Assembly: GCA_030378005.1 (NCBI GenBank)
Contig: JAUCGF010000086.1
Coordinates: 1-64,000, forward strand
DNA: 64,000 nt
DNA from: Desulfococcaceae bacterium HSG9
Lineage (GTDB): Bacteria > Desulfobacterota > Desulfobacteria > Desulfobacterales > JAUCGF01
Reading direction: 5' to 3'
Shown here: positions 40,499-50,800 of the stretch, one piece after another
How the letters are laid out: every line of letters begins with the position of its first letter
Numbering within the stretch: the first letter of the stretch is position 1
Program-made: the position numbers and the translations under genes
The notes under the pieces: model-generated
Seen by the model: only the letters and a program-made list of their open reading frames with translations
Database searches by the model: none
What the model was told of the DNA's origin: nothing

Positions 40499-43307
40499 CA
40501 GATGTTATTATTGAAGAATGTCCTTGAAGAACCATTGTATATATACTAATTACAGAACCTAATAGATTCGCCCCTCTTTTCTGTCTATCTATCATGCCAT
40601 GCCCCAATCTGGCACCATTCAACACAACATGCCTCAAATCCAGCCCAGACAAATCCGTATCACTCAAATCCTCCCGCGTCTCTTTCATTGTCTCCAGAAT
40701 ATTCAATATCCGATAATCCCCTGTTTGCATTACCATACCTCGAAGCCGATCAAGCACCCTGTCTGAAAGCGTTTCTCTGATTGTACCGTGCAGATAACGG
40801 CGCTCCTTAATCTTCGGACGACGTAAATGCTCCCTGGTGCATTGACCAAGCATCGCCCTCAAATGAAAAGGCAGCAACCTTTCCGACAGCACCGGAAAGT
40901 CAGCGTTTCCCTGCGCCAGCCCCTCTTCAATTTTCAAAACAATATAACACGCGGCAAAATAATCCCTGAAATCCTGATGCAAAAAGGCATACATATTGCC
41001 TTGAAGTTTGCGCAACAGCGCATATTCCTGAGTGAGTTTGTTAATTATCGCGCGCCGATTCGGGCGGTTTGAAGGCGTCAGCGTTTTGTGCAATGATTCT
41101 GACATGGCCTGATCAATCTCAGGATGGGCATCCAAGAAGGCATCCGAATGAAATTCCGTTAGTTGCTCCTGAATAATCACTTGCATTTGCAGATACGGCA
41201 TTTCAAACTGACCGGCTTTTTCCATTTCAAAGCCGATTCGAGGAACAAGATAACGTAGCATCAGCCGGTGCATGAGCCTGTCATCCGGCATTACGGCCAG
41301 CCGATCCTGCCGGGCAAGGGAAGAGACCATGAAGTCATGCAGGATTTCGGCCTTGGTAACGGGATCAGGGATAAAGTCATAATCCTGCTTTTCAAAACTG
41401 ATTTTCATCTCCTGTTCCAAACCGCAGTACAGGGTCAGCATCATGGGATTGCGCAGAAGGGGGATGGCGGTGAGCCTGTCAGCATCAAAGGGAATCTTCA
41501 CGGATTGCATAAAGGTCTGAATTTGCCCATCCTCCAACTCTTCCAGCCCCAGTTTGGCAAATTCATGCCAGTTCAACGTGGTTCGCATATCGTAACGGGA
41601 AGATATGATGATCTGCACACCGGCCATCTTGCGAATCGTGTTCAGGCCTACAATCAGATCAGTAGTTTCCGCAGTGACTTCATTAAAGCCGTCTAAAAGC
41701 AGGATGACGGCCGGACGCCCCTGTTTATCAGGCTGCATCAGCTGGTTTTCCATGGTTTTGATATCGTTTTCAAAAGGCACGCGATTGCGATATTCTTTGG
41801 TAATGGCGTAAATAATATAATCCCTGCGCCGCTCCGGTTTAGTCAGATTGTAGGTTTCAAGGCGCAGGAAAACCGGAACAGGGGCGTTGTCATCCTGTGC
41901 AAGCAGTTCTTCCCAAAGTTTCAGCAAAGACACGGTTTTGCCCATGCCGCCATCCCCGATAAGCGCGGCGTGCCATTGGCCGGCCGCTTTTTGCCACAGT
42001 CTTGTAACAGCATCGTGCAAACCGAGTTTTTGGTTATCTTCATCCAGCACTTGAATAGCCATAAGGTTTTGGTCGCGGCCTTGAGCCTGGGCTATCACTC
42101 CGGCCAAAATTTCATCCGCGATATTCAGATGCGGATAGATTTCCTTGCGCACATACCAATTCTGTTGCCGGGAATGAGACATCACAAGGGGCGGTCGCGG
42201 CTCGGCTTCCGGTTGGGCCGCATCCGGCGCAACAGCAGCCTCGCCGGAGGTTTCCGAAGGTTCAAGCAACGCTTTAAGCTGTTCATAAACGGAAAGCAGG
42301 TGTTCATGCGTTTTGTCATCGTAAATTTCTTCCGGCGCTTTCCATAAGATGATATCGCCCATGAGCATCCGCGCTTGTTTTCTTTTTTTCCACTTATAGA
42401 AACGATACGGCCTGTTCTCTAATGAACCGGAATCCGAATGTTCTGATTCCCGCAGACAGTTGATTATCACCGGATTAACGGCGGTCATCGCCTCTGCCAG
42501 CATCAGATCAGCCTCAACAGCATCTTGCTTGACTTTGGCAAGAAAAAGCTGATAGCGAAACAGATCGGCTGAAAAATCCCGATTATCCAAAAAAGCGGAC
42601 GGGATTCTGAGTTCCTTTGGTTTTGGGTTTACCCCACGGAAAAGGTGAACATTAAAAATATCCTCTTCAACATGGTTTTTCAGATTAAACAGCCAGTATT
42701 TTGTAAGAAATTCAGAGCCGAGCAGCAGACGCCGTAACGCCGGAATGACAAACGGCCTGGCTTTGGCATAACCGGATATAAGATCATCGCCGGAATATTC
42801 AACCTTATGTTTTGCAAGGTATAGAGCTAATTTTTCCGGATGCCCTATGCCCAATCGAAACCGATTGAGATCATAAAGAAGACCTTCAAGTAGTTTGACC
42901 GGCTGTTTTTCCAGATTCAACGGGTCTTCAATACCCGATACGAAAGTAATCACTTCCGATGGCAGGAAATCATCCTTGCTGTCAAAATAGCCGGCGCTAT
43001 CACGAATAATACCGATCCACTGGCCAAGAGTCGGTTCTTTTCTAAGAAAAGTAAGAATACGCCTGTTTAAATTTTTATTCGTAAATTTTTGTTCCGGTTC
43101 ATTAATGTATAAAGAGATCAGGATACATCCCAGAAAAGTGGCGAAAGAGTCCAGAAAACCGACAAAGCCTTCGTTCCTGTATAAACCCAGGCTCGCCAAT
43201 TCTTTCATGCGGAAGGCCAGTGGCGACGGCCAGGTGCTTTGCCGCTCCTCTACTTCTTCCTGTAAAAGGCTATGCATGTTTTTTACTTCACGGTCACTTA
43301 ATGTCAT
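40452..43307 (-). CDS. NACHT NTPase (STAND) with N-terminal HEPN-like domain, frameshifted before its WD40 sensor
   Basis: 951 residues in this frame; with the WD40 part it would be about 1580. RBS AAGGAG precedes ATG 43307. The helical N-terminal domain contains RFRLGIGH (~149-156), an R-x4-H arrangement like HEPN RNases, and resembles the N-terminus of the STAND protein at 47841-51920. NACHT core: GDGGMGKT (~449-456), ILLLDGFNEV (~533-542) and IIISSRYD. A helical region follows, then pentapeptide-like LSDTDLSGLDLRHVV and half a WD40 blade ending IASAKL at a stop. The expected role is an NLR-like sensor: ligand binding triggers oligomerisation and activates the N-terminal effector. As sequenced, the sensor is cut off. 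Confidence 0.85.
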   Translation of the reverse strand: MTLSDREVKNMHSLLQEEVEERQSTWPSPLAFRMKELASLGLYRNEGFVGFLDSFATFLGCILISLYINEPEQKFTNKNLNRRILTFLRKEPTLGQWIGIIRDSAGYFDSKDDFLPSEVITFVSGIEDPLNLEKQPVKLLEGLLYDLNRFRLGIGHPEKLALYLAKHKVEYSGDDLISGYAKARPFVIPALRRLLLGSEFLTKYWLFNLKNHVEEDIFNVHLFRGVNPKPKELRIPSAFLDNRDFSADLFRYQLFLAKVKQDAVEADLMLAEAMTAVNPVIINCLRESEHSDSGSLENRPYRFYKWKKRKQARMLMGDIILWKAPEEIYDDKTHEHLLSVYEQLKALLEPSETSGEAAVAPDAAQPEAEPRPPLVMSHSRQQNWYVRKEIYPHLNIADEILAGVIAQAQGRDQNLMAIQVLDEDNQKLGLHDAVTRLWQKAAGQWHAALIGDGGMGKTVSLLKLWEELLAQDDNAPVPVFLRLETYNLTKPERRRDYIIYAITKEYRNRVPFENDIKTMENQLMQPDKQGRPAVILLLDGFNEVTAETTDLIVGLNTIRKMAGVQIIISSRYDMRTTLNWHEFAKLGLEELEDGQIQTFMQSVKIPFDADRLTAIPLLRNPMMLTLYCGLEQEMKISFEKQDYDFIPDPVTKAEILHDFMVSSLARQDRLAVMPDDRLMHRLMLRYLVPRIGFEMEKAGQFEMPYLQMQVIIQEQLTEFHSDAFLDAHPEIDQAMSESLHKTLTPSNRPNRRAIINKLTQEYALLRKLQGNMYAFLHQDFRDYFAACYIVLKIEEGLAQGNADFPVLSERLLPFHLRAMLGQCTREHLRRPKIKERRYLHGTIRETLSDRVLDRLRGMVMQTGDYRILNILETMKETREDLSDTDLSGLDLRHVVLNGARLGHGMIDRQKRGANLLGSVISIYTMVLQGHSSIITSVAYSPNGKHIASAKL

Positions 43308-43655
43308 AAACAGGCTCCTTAGTTTTTACGTTAGCAAACAAATTAGCTGATTGTAATGGATTTTTGAAATCATTGCAAGGCCAACTGTTCACCTGATTTT
43401 AACCGTAACAGCTTATGCGCGTTAATCCTATAATCTTGCAATCTTACAAATCCTAATTCAGACATTTTTTCATTTAATACATTTTCTGTGTATCAGATTA
43501 AATGTCATATCCATTGTCAGAATTAAGATTTCAATGATTAAATGATGATAGGATTATTTCAATCAAAATAAATTTAAGTTGCGCTAATTGTCTGATCAGA
43601 TTAACAAAGAATGATAAAAACGCCATTTAAACTTAAAAAAAGGAGATCACACCCA
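43308..43655. other. Divergent intergenic region between NACHT-WD40 and 43656 genes
   Basis: About 350 bp, strongly AT-rich, containing the RBSs of both divergent genes at its ends. It must carry both promoters, but I see no convincing hexamer pairs, repeats or RNA. Confidence 0.5.
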
Positions 43656-45509
43656 ATGCCAATTAATTACGCTAAAGATTATATTGACCCGGATACCTTT
43701 CCATTTAAAATATGGATCACCGATGACATCCCGGATCCACAAAACTGGCCGGACGCTGAATTTGTGTTTGTTTTAGATCCGCCTCCGCTTGATATACCGG
43801 CGGTTGCCAAAATATGGGAGGACGGGCGCAAACTGATTCTGGCAGGAACGCAAAGCCATGGTCCTGTCAAAATGAAAAAATGGCCGCCGTTTAATGAATT
43901 CTGGGAGGTGAAAAAACTTGGTGATAAATTGGAGCGTCTGCGAGACAAGGATACATGCGTTTTTTATATGCAATCGCGCAAACGTACTTTCTTTGACAAA
44001 TTTTTGCCTCGCGATACACGCGAACGGATAATCATAGATAGCAAACATTATGTTTACCACATTGAAGATTATATCGCCCACAATGATTCATTTTTGTTCG
44101 ATGATACCTATCGCCGGTTGAATCTCCGGGATTACACACTTGAACAAAGCACCTGCCAATTTCTTTATGTGCTTGAAAGCTTACCCCATACGGTGCAAAG
44201 CGGAAAGACAAAAGCATCCATATTCAGGGATAATTTTCCTTTTTATAAGGGACGCCAGCTTGTGAACCGGGACCTGGGCTTTGCATTTGATAAATTTGAG
44301 GGTGACTTGGTGCAAGTGCGTGAAGCTGTCATTGGCGAGTTAATAAAGCAAAATACGGTTGAATATGCGCTGGCCATTGCCAGTCTGTCCGAAATTGCCG
44401 CCGGTTTTAACCATACCGGACGGCACGATTTATATTTGGAGTTGATGGGCGATTTGATTCAGATCGATGACAAGGGCGTCATTAAGATTCGCGATTTTGA
44501 TGAGGAACGGCGCATGCGTCTGCGCAAAGATGACCCTGTGCTGTATCTTCACTTGTTTTATCGCAATCCCAACCAGTTTTTAATCGCCCGTTTCGATGGA
44601 ATGAACGATTTGAAGCAGGGCATCAACGCGCTTGAAAAGCTGGAACATAGTGTCGTACTATATGAGAAAGACCTGAATTTTATCAAGCGTACTCATGAGA
44701 TCGTGGCGCTCAACGGCTCGCTTTGCCAGTTTAAAACCTTTGCGGCGCGTATTTTCAGCAAGCGCGACTATATTGAACAAGCCAAAGTTCATGGCATGAA
44801 AGCTATCAAAGACGCCCGCCCGGAAGACCTGGACCGTGACCGTAACTACTGGATACTGGCGGTGTTGACCGAATGGGCGCGTTTTGGCAGCTTTGATCAA
44901 AATAACCTGGACGAATACAATCAGTTGGCAGAGTATGTGGAAGATCATCTTGAATCAAATGCTGACGATTATTTCAACACCATGATCGCTTTTCTAACGG
45001 CTGCGGTTGAGGCGCTGCATTGCCCTGGCCAACAGAAAATAGCGAAACTTTTGGAAAAATATGAAATCAATCCCGCCCATCTTGAAAAGTTGTTTAAAAG
45101 CCCGCATTATAATGAAAACAATATCGGCAGCTACGCTCTTAGCCTTGCGGCCGGTTATGCGGCGTTGTATGCGCCTTCAACGGATTGGGATGTTCGAAGC
45201 TTGAATTTTTCGTTGAATAAGGCCATCGACTTTTTCAAAATTCATGAAAAAAATCAAAGCCGTGACGGTCTGATTCTCAAGATTGTGGGACTGAAATTAG
45301 CCGCCTGCCTGATGTTTAACCGTGTCAGTCGTGGGAAAAGTGATGATGTGCCTAAAATGGCTGATTATTACCTGAATACGTTTAATGTTTTGAAAACACA
45401 GGCGGATTTGCCTGAAGAACTTGGACGTTTCTTTGAAAAAGCGGTTAAAGACCCCATGAAATTAGATAGAAAAGAAGTATTGCAAGCGATTATGCGGTTG
45501 CCGTATTAG
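43656..45509 (+). CDS. Unrecognised cytosolic protein in the STAND island
   Basis: 617 residues from ATG 43656 (AAAGGAG 11 bases upstream); an upstream in-frame ATG at 43611 lacks an RBS. I do not recognise the family. The first ~130 residues alternate strands and helices (FKIWITDDIPDPQNWPDAEF; VFVLDPPPLDIPAVAKIWED; RKLILAGTQSHGP) like a Rossmann- or receiver-type fold, without a nucleotide-binding motif. The rest (~150-617) is predominantly helical, with blocks like VIGELIKQNTVEYALAIASL and NDLKQGINALEKLEHSV, possibly divergent TPR-like repeats. No signal peptide or membrane helix. It is divergent from the NACHT gene, and its stop touches a palindromic element. It could be a partner or regulator of the island's membrane protein. 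Confidence 0.65.
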   Translation: MPINYAKDYIDPDTFPFKIWITDDIPDPQNWPDAEFVFVLDPPPLDIPAVAKIWEDGRKLILAGTQSHGPVKMKKWPPFNEFWEVKKLGDKLERLRDKDTCVFYMQSRKRTFFDKFLPRDTRERIIIDSKHYVYHIEDYIAHNDSFLFDDTYRRLNLRDYTLEQSTCQFLYVLESLPHTVQSGKTKASIFRDNFPFYKGRQLVNRDLGFAFDKFEGDLVQVREAVIGELIKQNTVEYALAIASLSEIAAGFNHTGRHDLYLELMGDLIQIDDKGVIKIRDFDEERRMRLRKDDPVLYLHLFYRNPNQFLIARFDGMNDLKQGINALEKLEHSVVLYEKDLNFIKRTHEIVALNGSLCQFKTFAARIFSKRDYIEQAKVHGMKAIKDARPEDLDRDRNYWILAVLTEWARFGSFDQNNLDEYNQLAEYVEDHLESNADDYFNTMIAFLTAAVEALHCPGQQKIAKLLEKYEINPAHLEKLFKSPHYNENNIGSYALSLAAGYAALYAPSTDWDVRSLNFSLNKAIDFFKIHEKNQSRDGLILKIVGLKLAACLMFNRVSRGKSDDVPKMADYYLNTFNVLKTQADLPEELGRFFEKAVKDPMKLDRKEVLQAIMRLPY

Positions 45510-45657
45510 GGATTTCCCAAAAAATTATATATCCAAAAGGTAGGGTGGGTGCAGAGAAACGAAACCCACCGAATGCTGATTAATGGTGGGTTTCGTTTCT
45601 CTGCACCCACCCTACATCATAGCTAAAATGGATAGTTTATTTATTGGGAATTCCTTA
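45506..45657. mobile_element. Palindromic element with nested 31-bp perfect inverted repeat
   Basis: The outer ends TTAGGGATTTCCC... and ...GATAGTTTATTTATTGGG-AATTCCTTA are imperfect inverted copies related to 27995-28154. Nested within are perfect 31-bp arms (45540-45570 and 45585-45615) of the GTAGGGTGGGTGC type. The element overlaps the stop codon of the preceding gene. Right after it, 45661-45740 carries two GGAGTGCGAGCTTCAGC/GCAAACTAAAGTTCGCACTC repeat units. Confidence 0.75.
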
Positions 45658-45762
45658 GTATCAGAAGCCGCAACAGGAGTGCGAGCTTCAGCTTGCCGAT
45701 TGCGGCAGCAGTTCGCAAACTAAAGTTCGCACTCCGGAATTTGTAACCGAAAAGGGGAGATT

Positions 45763-47478
45763 ATGAAAGTTTTAGCAAGATCGAATGAAATATGGGGAAA
45801 CTTAGGCCGTGTCTTTGTTTTGATACTGTGTATTCTGGGCGGCGCATTTTTGCTCAAATGGGGCGTTGGTTATGTTTTACAAAGCTATCATTTTGACGTG
45901 CCTTTGCTGATGATTTTGCTGATCGTGTTTCTGATATTTTTGTTTAAAAAACTGAAATCAGGGGTGCTGGTGTTTTTCTTGGCCAGTCTGCTGGCGTTGA
46001 TTCTGTTTGATAAGACTTTGTTCGATTATGCAAAATGGCTTTATGGCCAGGCCAGTGATACCACCGTATTTATGATTATTTTATTCGGCGGAACGTTGGC
46101 GCTGATCAGCCGCACTGACCTTATTGACAGGCTGAAAAGCGAAAAGGAGCGGAATTTAAGCCGGAAAAAGCTGCAATCTTTGCAAGATGAGGTGGATACG
46201 TTTTGCCTGTTGCGTCGTTTTGATAAAGCCGTGCAGCGTCGATTTGAAGCGGATACGAAAAAAAACCATATTGCCAAATTTTTCTTGACCTTAATCCCGG
46301 TGATCGCCAATTTCGTTTCATCCGCAGCAGCCGTGCTTTTTTTCAAGTCTCTTTGGACTCCGGGCCTTTCCGATTTTGTCACGGATGAACAAAACCGCAA
46401 ACGAGCTGCCGGAATTCTGTGCCTTTGCGTGAGCGGATGCCTCTTGGTCTTTCTGCCATGTGTGGGAGTGAAATCTGTTTGGTGGATTTTCTTTGATTCA
46501 ACCGTAGCCTCCGAAAACCTGATGCCCCAAATACCGGTCGCTGTGCTGCTCTATGCATTCCTTTCTTACTTGCATGGTTATATTCTGATTTTCGGCAGTC
46601 CGAAGAAAGAGACGCAACAAGGTGATGAACCGTCCGACAGCCATAACCCTATGCTTTATCTGATGATTCTGGCGGTTTGCTTTGTGGTGATCGGCGGTTC
46701 CATGGCTTATATTGCCCGTTCGACCGGTGCGCCGCCCGAAAAGGCAGCATCTGTTCAGGATACCAGCGCGGTTTCCGTTCCTGCTTCTGCACAGACGCAA
46801 TCTTCCGAAACGGCAAAATCTGACAAGAAGATGTTGGCAAGTATAAAAGTCAAGACTACAAAGCTTATGGTTTGCGCCGTTTTTCTATGCTTGATTCTGG
46901 CCTTTCTGATCGCTCAGATTTTGATGTATAGCTATCATGTCAAATCGGATGATGAAACCTGGAAGGCCGGCAGTTACGGAAATTTGCTTTTGCAAGGCAT
47001 GTCCGGCGTGTTTAACACCGTGGTTGTGCTGGTTGTGATTTTGGCTTTTAAAGATATTATCGTGGATGCGCTGCCTGACAGTTCGGAATTCGCCGCCGCG
47101 GACAGTCTGCCCTGGAAAATCATCTTTACATCATTGGCCATCCTCATGACCGGCGTCGGTTGCTGGATTGGAAGCTCATTCGGCGTGTTCGCTCTTGGAT
47201 TCACCGTTTTTTCCATCGCCGGTGTGACCGACCCGGTGTACTACCGCACCGTAGTGGAAATCCTGATCCTTTCAGCGACTTTCTGGAACCAACGCTCGCC
47301 CAATGCGGATAACGTCCAAATGATGTTAGGCAACGATAACAGCACCAAAGGCAATGTGAATAGGGTGTGGTCGGTACAATCTATATTCGGTAAAGCGCAG
47401 AACGTACAAGTCGCAATTCTGGTTGTCAGCATCGCGGTTGTAACGCTGCTTCGTTTTCAATGGCCGGGAGTGTTTTGA
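45763..47478 (+). CDS. Polytopic membrane protein of unknown function in the STAND island
   Basis: 571 residues with about 11-13 predicted membrane helices (for example RVFVLILCILGGAFLLKWGV, LLMILLIVFLIFLF, VLVFFLASLLALILF, YLMILAVCFVVIGGSMAYIA, FLCLILAFLIAQILMYSY). A charged cytosolic helix pair lies at ~125-165 (KSEKERNLSRKKLQSLQDEV) and an Ala/Ser/Pro-rich linker at ~330-355. No transporter signature that I know. AAAGGGGAG precedes the ATG. It is co-directional with the 43656 gene and lies between two STAND genes. Multi-spanning proteins serve as membrane-disrupting effectors in several bacterial defence systems, but nothing in the sequence proves that here; a transporter or housekeeping membrane protein is equally possible. 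Confidence 0.65.
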   Translation: MKVLARSNEIWGNLGRVFVLILCILGGAFLLKWGVGYVLQSYHFDVPLLMILLIVFLIFLFKKLKSGVLVFFLASLLALILFDKTLFDYAKWLYGQASDTTVFMIILFGGTLALISRTDLIDRLKSEKERNLSRKKLQSLQDEVDTFCLLRRFDKAVQRRFEADTKKNHIAKFFLTLIPVIANFVSSAAAVLFFKSLWTPGLSDFVTDEQNRKRAAGILCLCVSGCLLVFLPCVGVKSVWWIFFDSTVASENLMPQIPVAVLLYAFLSYLHGYILIFGSPKKETQQGDEPSDSHNPMLYLMILAVCFVVIGGSMAYIARSTGAPPEKAASVQDTSAVSVPASAQTQSSETAKSDKKMLASIKVKTTKLMVCAVFLCLILAFLIAQILMYSYHVKSDDETWKAGSYGNLLLQGMSGVFNTVVVLVVILAFKDIIVDALPDSSEFAAADSLPWKIIFTSLAILMTGVGCWIGSSFGVFALGFTVFSIAGVTDPVYYRTVVEILILSATFWNQRSPNADNVQMMLGNDNSTKGNVNRVWSVQSIFGKAQNVQVAILVVSIAVVTLLRFQWPGVF

Positions 47479-47840
47479 TGATTGGCAGATATTATCAAGG
47501 ATAGCGGTTTTTCTATGGATATGATGTCCTTAACTGGACAGAATGCAAATTGATTAATGAAGGATGCCCCAAAATCCTTTTTACACATAATCCATGTAGA
47601 TAAAAAAGCGGTAAAATTGACAAACCGCTCGCAAACTGAAGTTTGCACTCCACTCCTTTTATCTGCATCCGGAGTGCTGACTTCAGTTTGCGTCGCGACG
47701 CGCCCTTGCTAGCGAAACGATAAATCCAAAATCTATTTCTTAAAGCCTGTATTTTCAGAGGCCAAATTACTCTGGAAATCAGGTTTTTTTAAAACCTGAT
47801 TTTTAAAAAATCAGAAAACTTTTGCCCAGATACTTAAGCC
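47479..47840. other. Convergent intergenic interval with repeats and terminator
   Basis: No gene. 47500-47566 repeats part of 20433-20511 (TATGGATATGATGTCC..., AAATTGATTAATGAAGGATG). 47632-47692 contains an inverted pair of the CGCAAACTGAAGTTTGCACTCC repeat type, seen also near 13960, 27465, 45665-45735, 52065 and 58710. A hairpin terminator lies at 47776-47802. Confidence 0.65.
47776..47802. terminator. Hairpin terminator between convergent genes
   Basis: AAATCAGGTTTT (47776-47787) and AAAACCTGATTT (47791-47802) form a near-perfect stem with a 3-base loop, flanked by T/A runs on both sides. Suits termination of both the membrane-protein gene (+) and the STAND-TPR gene (-). Confidence 0.6.
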
Positions 47841-50800
47841 TTACGAATCCCGCTTCAGCAACTCCCGCAACTTCTCTACTTCCTTGCGCCAATGATCAGG
47901 CAATCGCTCTATATCGGTCAGTTGTCCGAGGCGGTTCATAAAGCTTTCCGCCTGCGTCCGCCATTCTTCGGGCCGGATATCGGGGGACAAGTCGTCTCTT
48001 CGTATCAGAAAAATGACATTGTAAAAAACTATAGCCAGATTAGGAATGACTGGAGCAAATTGTTTGACAAACAGCAACTCCTCCATCAGTGCGATGGCAG
48101 CCCCGTAATCTTTCACAGCCCCGGCCAGGTCGCCCTGACTCTGAAGCGCATTTCCCCGGTTTATGTAAGCGGCCGCAAGGGAGTTTTGCATCTCAGGAGG
48201 AAAGGTCAGGTACTGGGCATGGTGCCATGTTTTCAACTTTTTCATCAGTGCTATGGCTGCTCCGTAATCTGTCATAGCCCCGGCCATCTCGCCCCGGCCT
48301 CTTAGTGCTGCCCCCCGGTTTATATAAGCACCCGCAAGGTCGTTTTGCATAGCAGGGGGAAAGGTCAGGTTCTGGGCATGGTGCCATGCTTTCAACTCCT
48401 CCCTAAGTGCGATGGCATGCCCGAAATCTTTCACAGCCCCGGCCAGGTCGCCCTGACTGTCAAGTGCCACCCCCCGGTTCATGTAAGCGGCCGCAAGGCC
48501 GTTGAGCCACGCAGGGGGAAAGGCCAGGTCCTGGTCATCGTGCCATGCTTTCAACTCCTCCCCCAGTACGATGGCATGCCCGTAATCTTTTACAGCCCCG
48601 GCCAGCTCGCCCTGACTTTTTAGTGCCGCCCCCCGGTTTATGTAAGCGGCCGCAAGGGAGTTTTGCATCTCAGGAGGAAAGGTCAGGTACTGGGCATGGT
48701 GCCATGCTTTCAACTTCTTCATCAGTTCGATGGCTTCCATGTAATCTTTCACAGCCCCGACCAGCTCGCCCTGACTGTCAAGTGCTGCCCCCCGGTTGAT
48801 GTAAGCGGCTGCAAGGTCGTTTTCCCACGCAGGGGGAAAGGCCATCTCCCGGGCATGGTGCCATGCTTTCAAATCCTCCCTCAGTGCGATGGCTGTCCCG
48901 TAATCTTTCACAGCCCCGGCCGGCTCGCCCTGACTGTAAAGTGCCACTCCCCGGTTTATATAAGCGCCCGCAAGGTCGTTTTGCATCTCAGGAGGAAAGG
49001 TCAGGTCCTGGGCATGGTGCCATGCTTTTAACTTCTTCATCAGTTTGATAGCTGCCCCGTGATCTTTCACAGCTCTGGCCAACTCGCCCTGACTTCTCAG
49101 TGCCTCCCCCCGGTTCATGTAAGCGCCCGCAAGGTCATTTTGCAGGGCGTGTTCGTGTGTCTCTTCCTGCTGGCGCTTATAAATCTGCAATGCGCATGTG
49201 CGCCATTGCGCTGATGCCTTATAATAAGCGCTATCATAAGCCCGCTGCCCCTGCCCGTAATTCATGGCATCTGCCAGTTGCTTGTCTCCCCAGACCTGTT
49301 TCCGCAATGCCGCGTTTCCGCTCAGTTCGGTATGGGCCAGCAGATTTCGCAGGCCGTAAATTTCTCCGGGATCATCGTCATCCAATTCATCATAGCGCCC
49401 TTGCCACGCGCTGTGAAAATCCCCTGCCAGTCTCTCATGGACATTGATCAGGTCATCACGCCAGCTGTCCCGCACGGCCCCGGCAAAGCCTTTCAGGCCC
49501 AGGCGGTATCGGGGATCCTTGTCAGCGGTCTTATCCACTCTCAGAACTTCCTTGAGGCTGTACAAGGAAAAGACCAGCCGCGCCGAGCGTTTCTCGGTTT
49601 CATCCAGCAGGCTTGTGAGCACATCCAACGGCACCCCGGGCCACTCCTCGCCGGCCCGCCTTGGGCTCTCCATTATCTCCATATCTTTTGTGTCGGCCTC
49701 TCCCGCAGCCGTAAGCACCAGAATCACCCGTTTGAGCAATTCCCATTGCTTGTCTGCCAGGACCTTCTCCAGTTCCGTGAAATAAAGGCGATACAGCCCT
49801 TCCCCCTGTGGCAGCCGGCTCACATCCTCGAAACTCAGGTTGTAATCCTTGAGCAGATTGCATAAAAAGCCTACATAAAGAAACAGGTTCTGTCCCTGTG
49901 CCAGCACTTGGTCAAACAATGCGTCAAATTTATCAAACACCCGCAGTACGGCAGTGTTATAAAATTCCTTTACTTCGGGTTTGCTCGCTTTGCCCTGTAA
50001 CACCCCGGTAAGGCTCTGAAAGATTTTCATCTCGGCTGCCACAAGTGTCCGTGCGGTCTTGTCGCTGATGCGGGAACTGATTTGATTTGAATCCGGTAGC
50101 AGGGGCCGGGTTTTCATAAACTCCCTGAAGGCCTGCTGAAAGGTATGACGCAACCGGTTTTCCAGGCGTTTGTCAAAACACTCCCGCAGCAGGGCCAGAT
50201 ATTCGGGTGCATCAACGGTCACATCCCTGATCTTCCGAAATTCCGGGGAAGTCAATAACGCCTCGGTGCGCTCCCAAATCTGTTTGGGACACTCTTCCCG
50301 GGTCCGTGACGTGAGCAGCAGGAAGACATGATCGGGTAATTGATCCGGCTTGGGAATGAAATCTGAAATGTCGGCGCTGTCCTCCAGGGGCAGTTCGTCC
50401 AATCCATCTATACAGATCAGGAGCTTGTCATCGGGTTTGCCGCGGCGATAAATGGCCATAATCTCCCCCAGCCAGCGGCAGAACGCGGCCGAACAGTCCG
50501 GGTCATCCGAATCCAGTTGAGGCAGCTTCTTGGCTTTGCTTTGCAGGTCCAAAATATCCCTGAGTTTATCGTTGAGATACTCCTCGAACATGTACGGAGA
50601 GTACCGGTGTTCCCGGCGGATATGAAACGAGACGGCCTGCAATCCTCTGACCAGGGATTTCTTTTCCAGCCTTCGCGCGCGAATCAGGCCGGAAACAAAC
50701 ACGCTCTTGCCGATATGCGCGGGGGCCCGCAGCCAGTAAATCCCCTTGTCATTGACCCTAATAAAAGCCTTTAAAGGCGCACGCAAATATTTCGGTGACA

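Noticed and set aside
48010-49140. Regularly spaced repeats that could suggest a CRISPR array
   Set aside because: The 159-bp period without unique spacers, wholly inside a coding TPR region. No CRISPR array was seen anywhere in the window.
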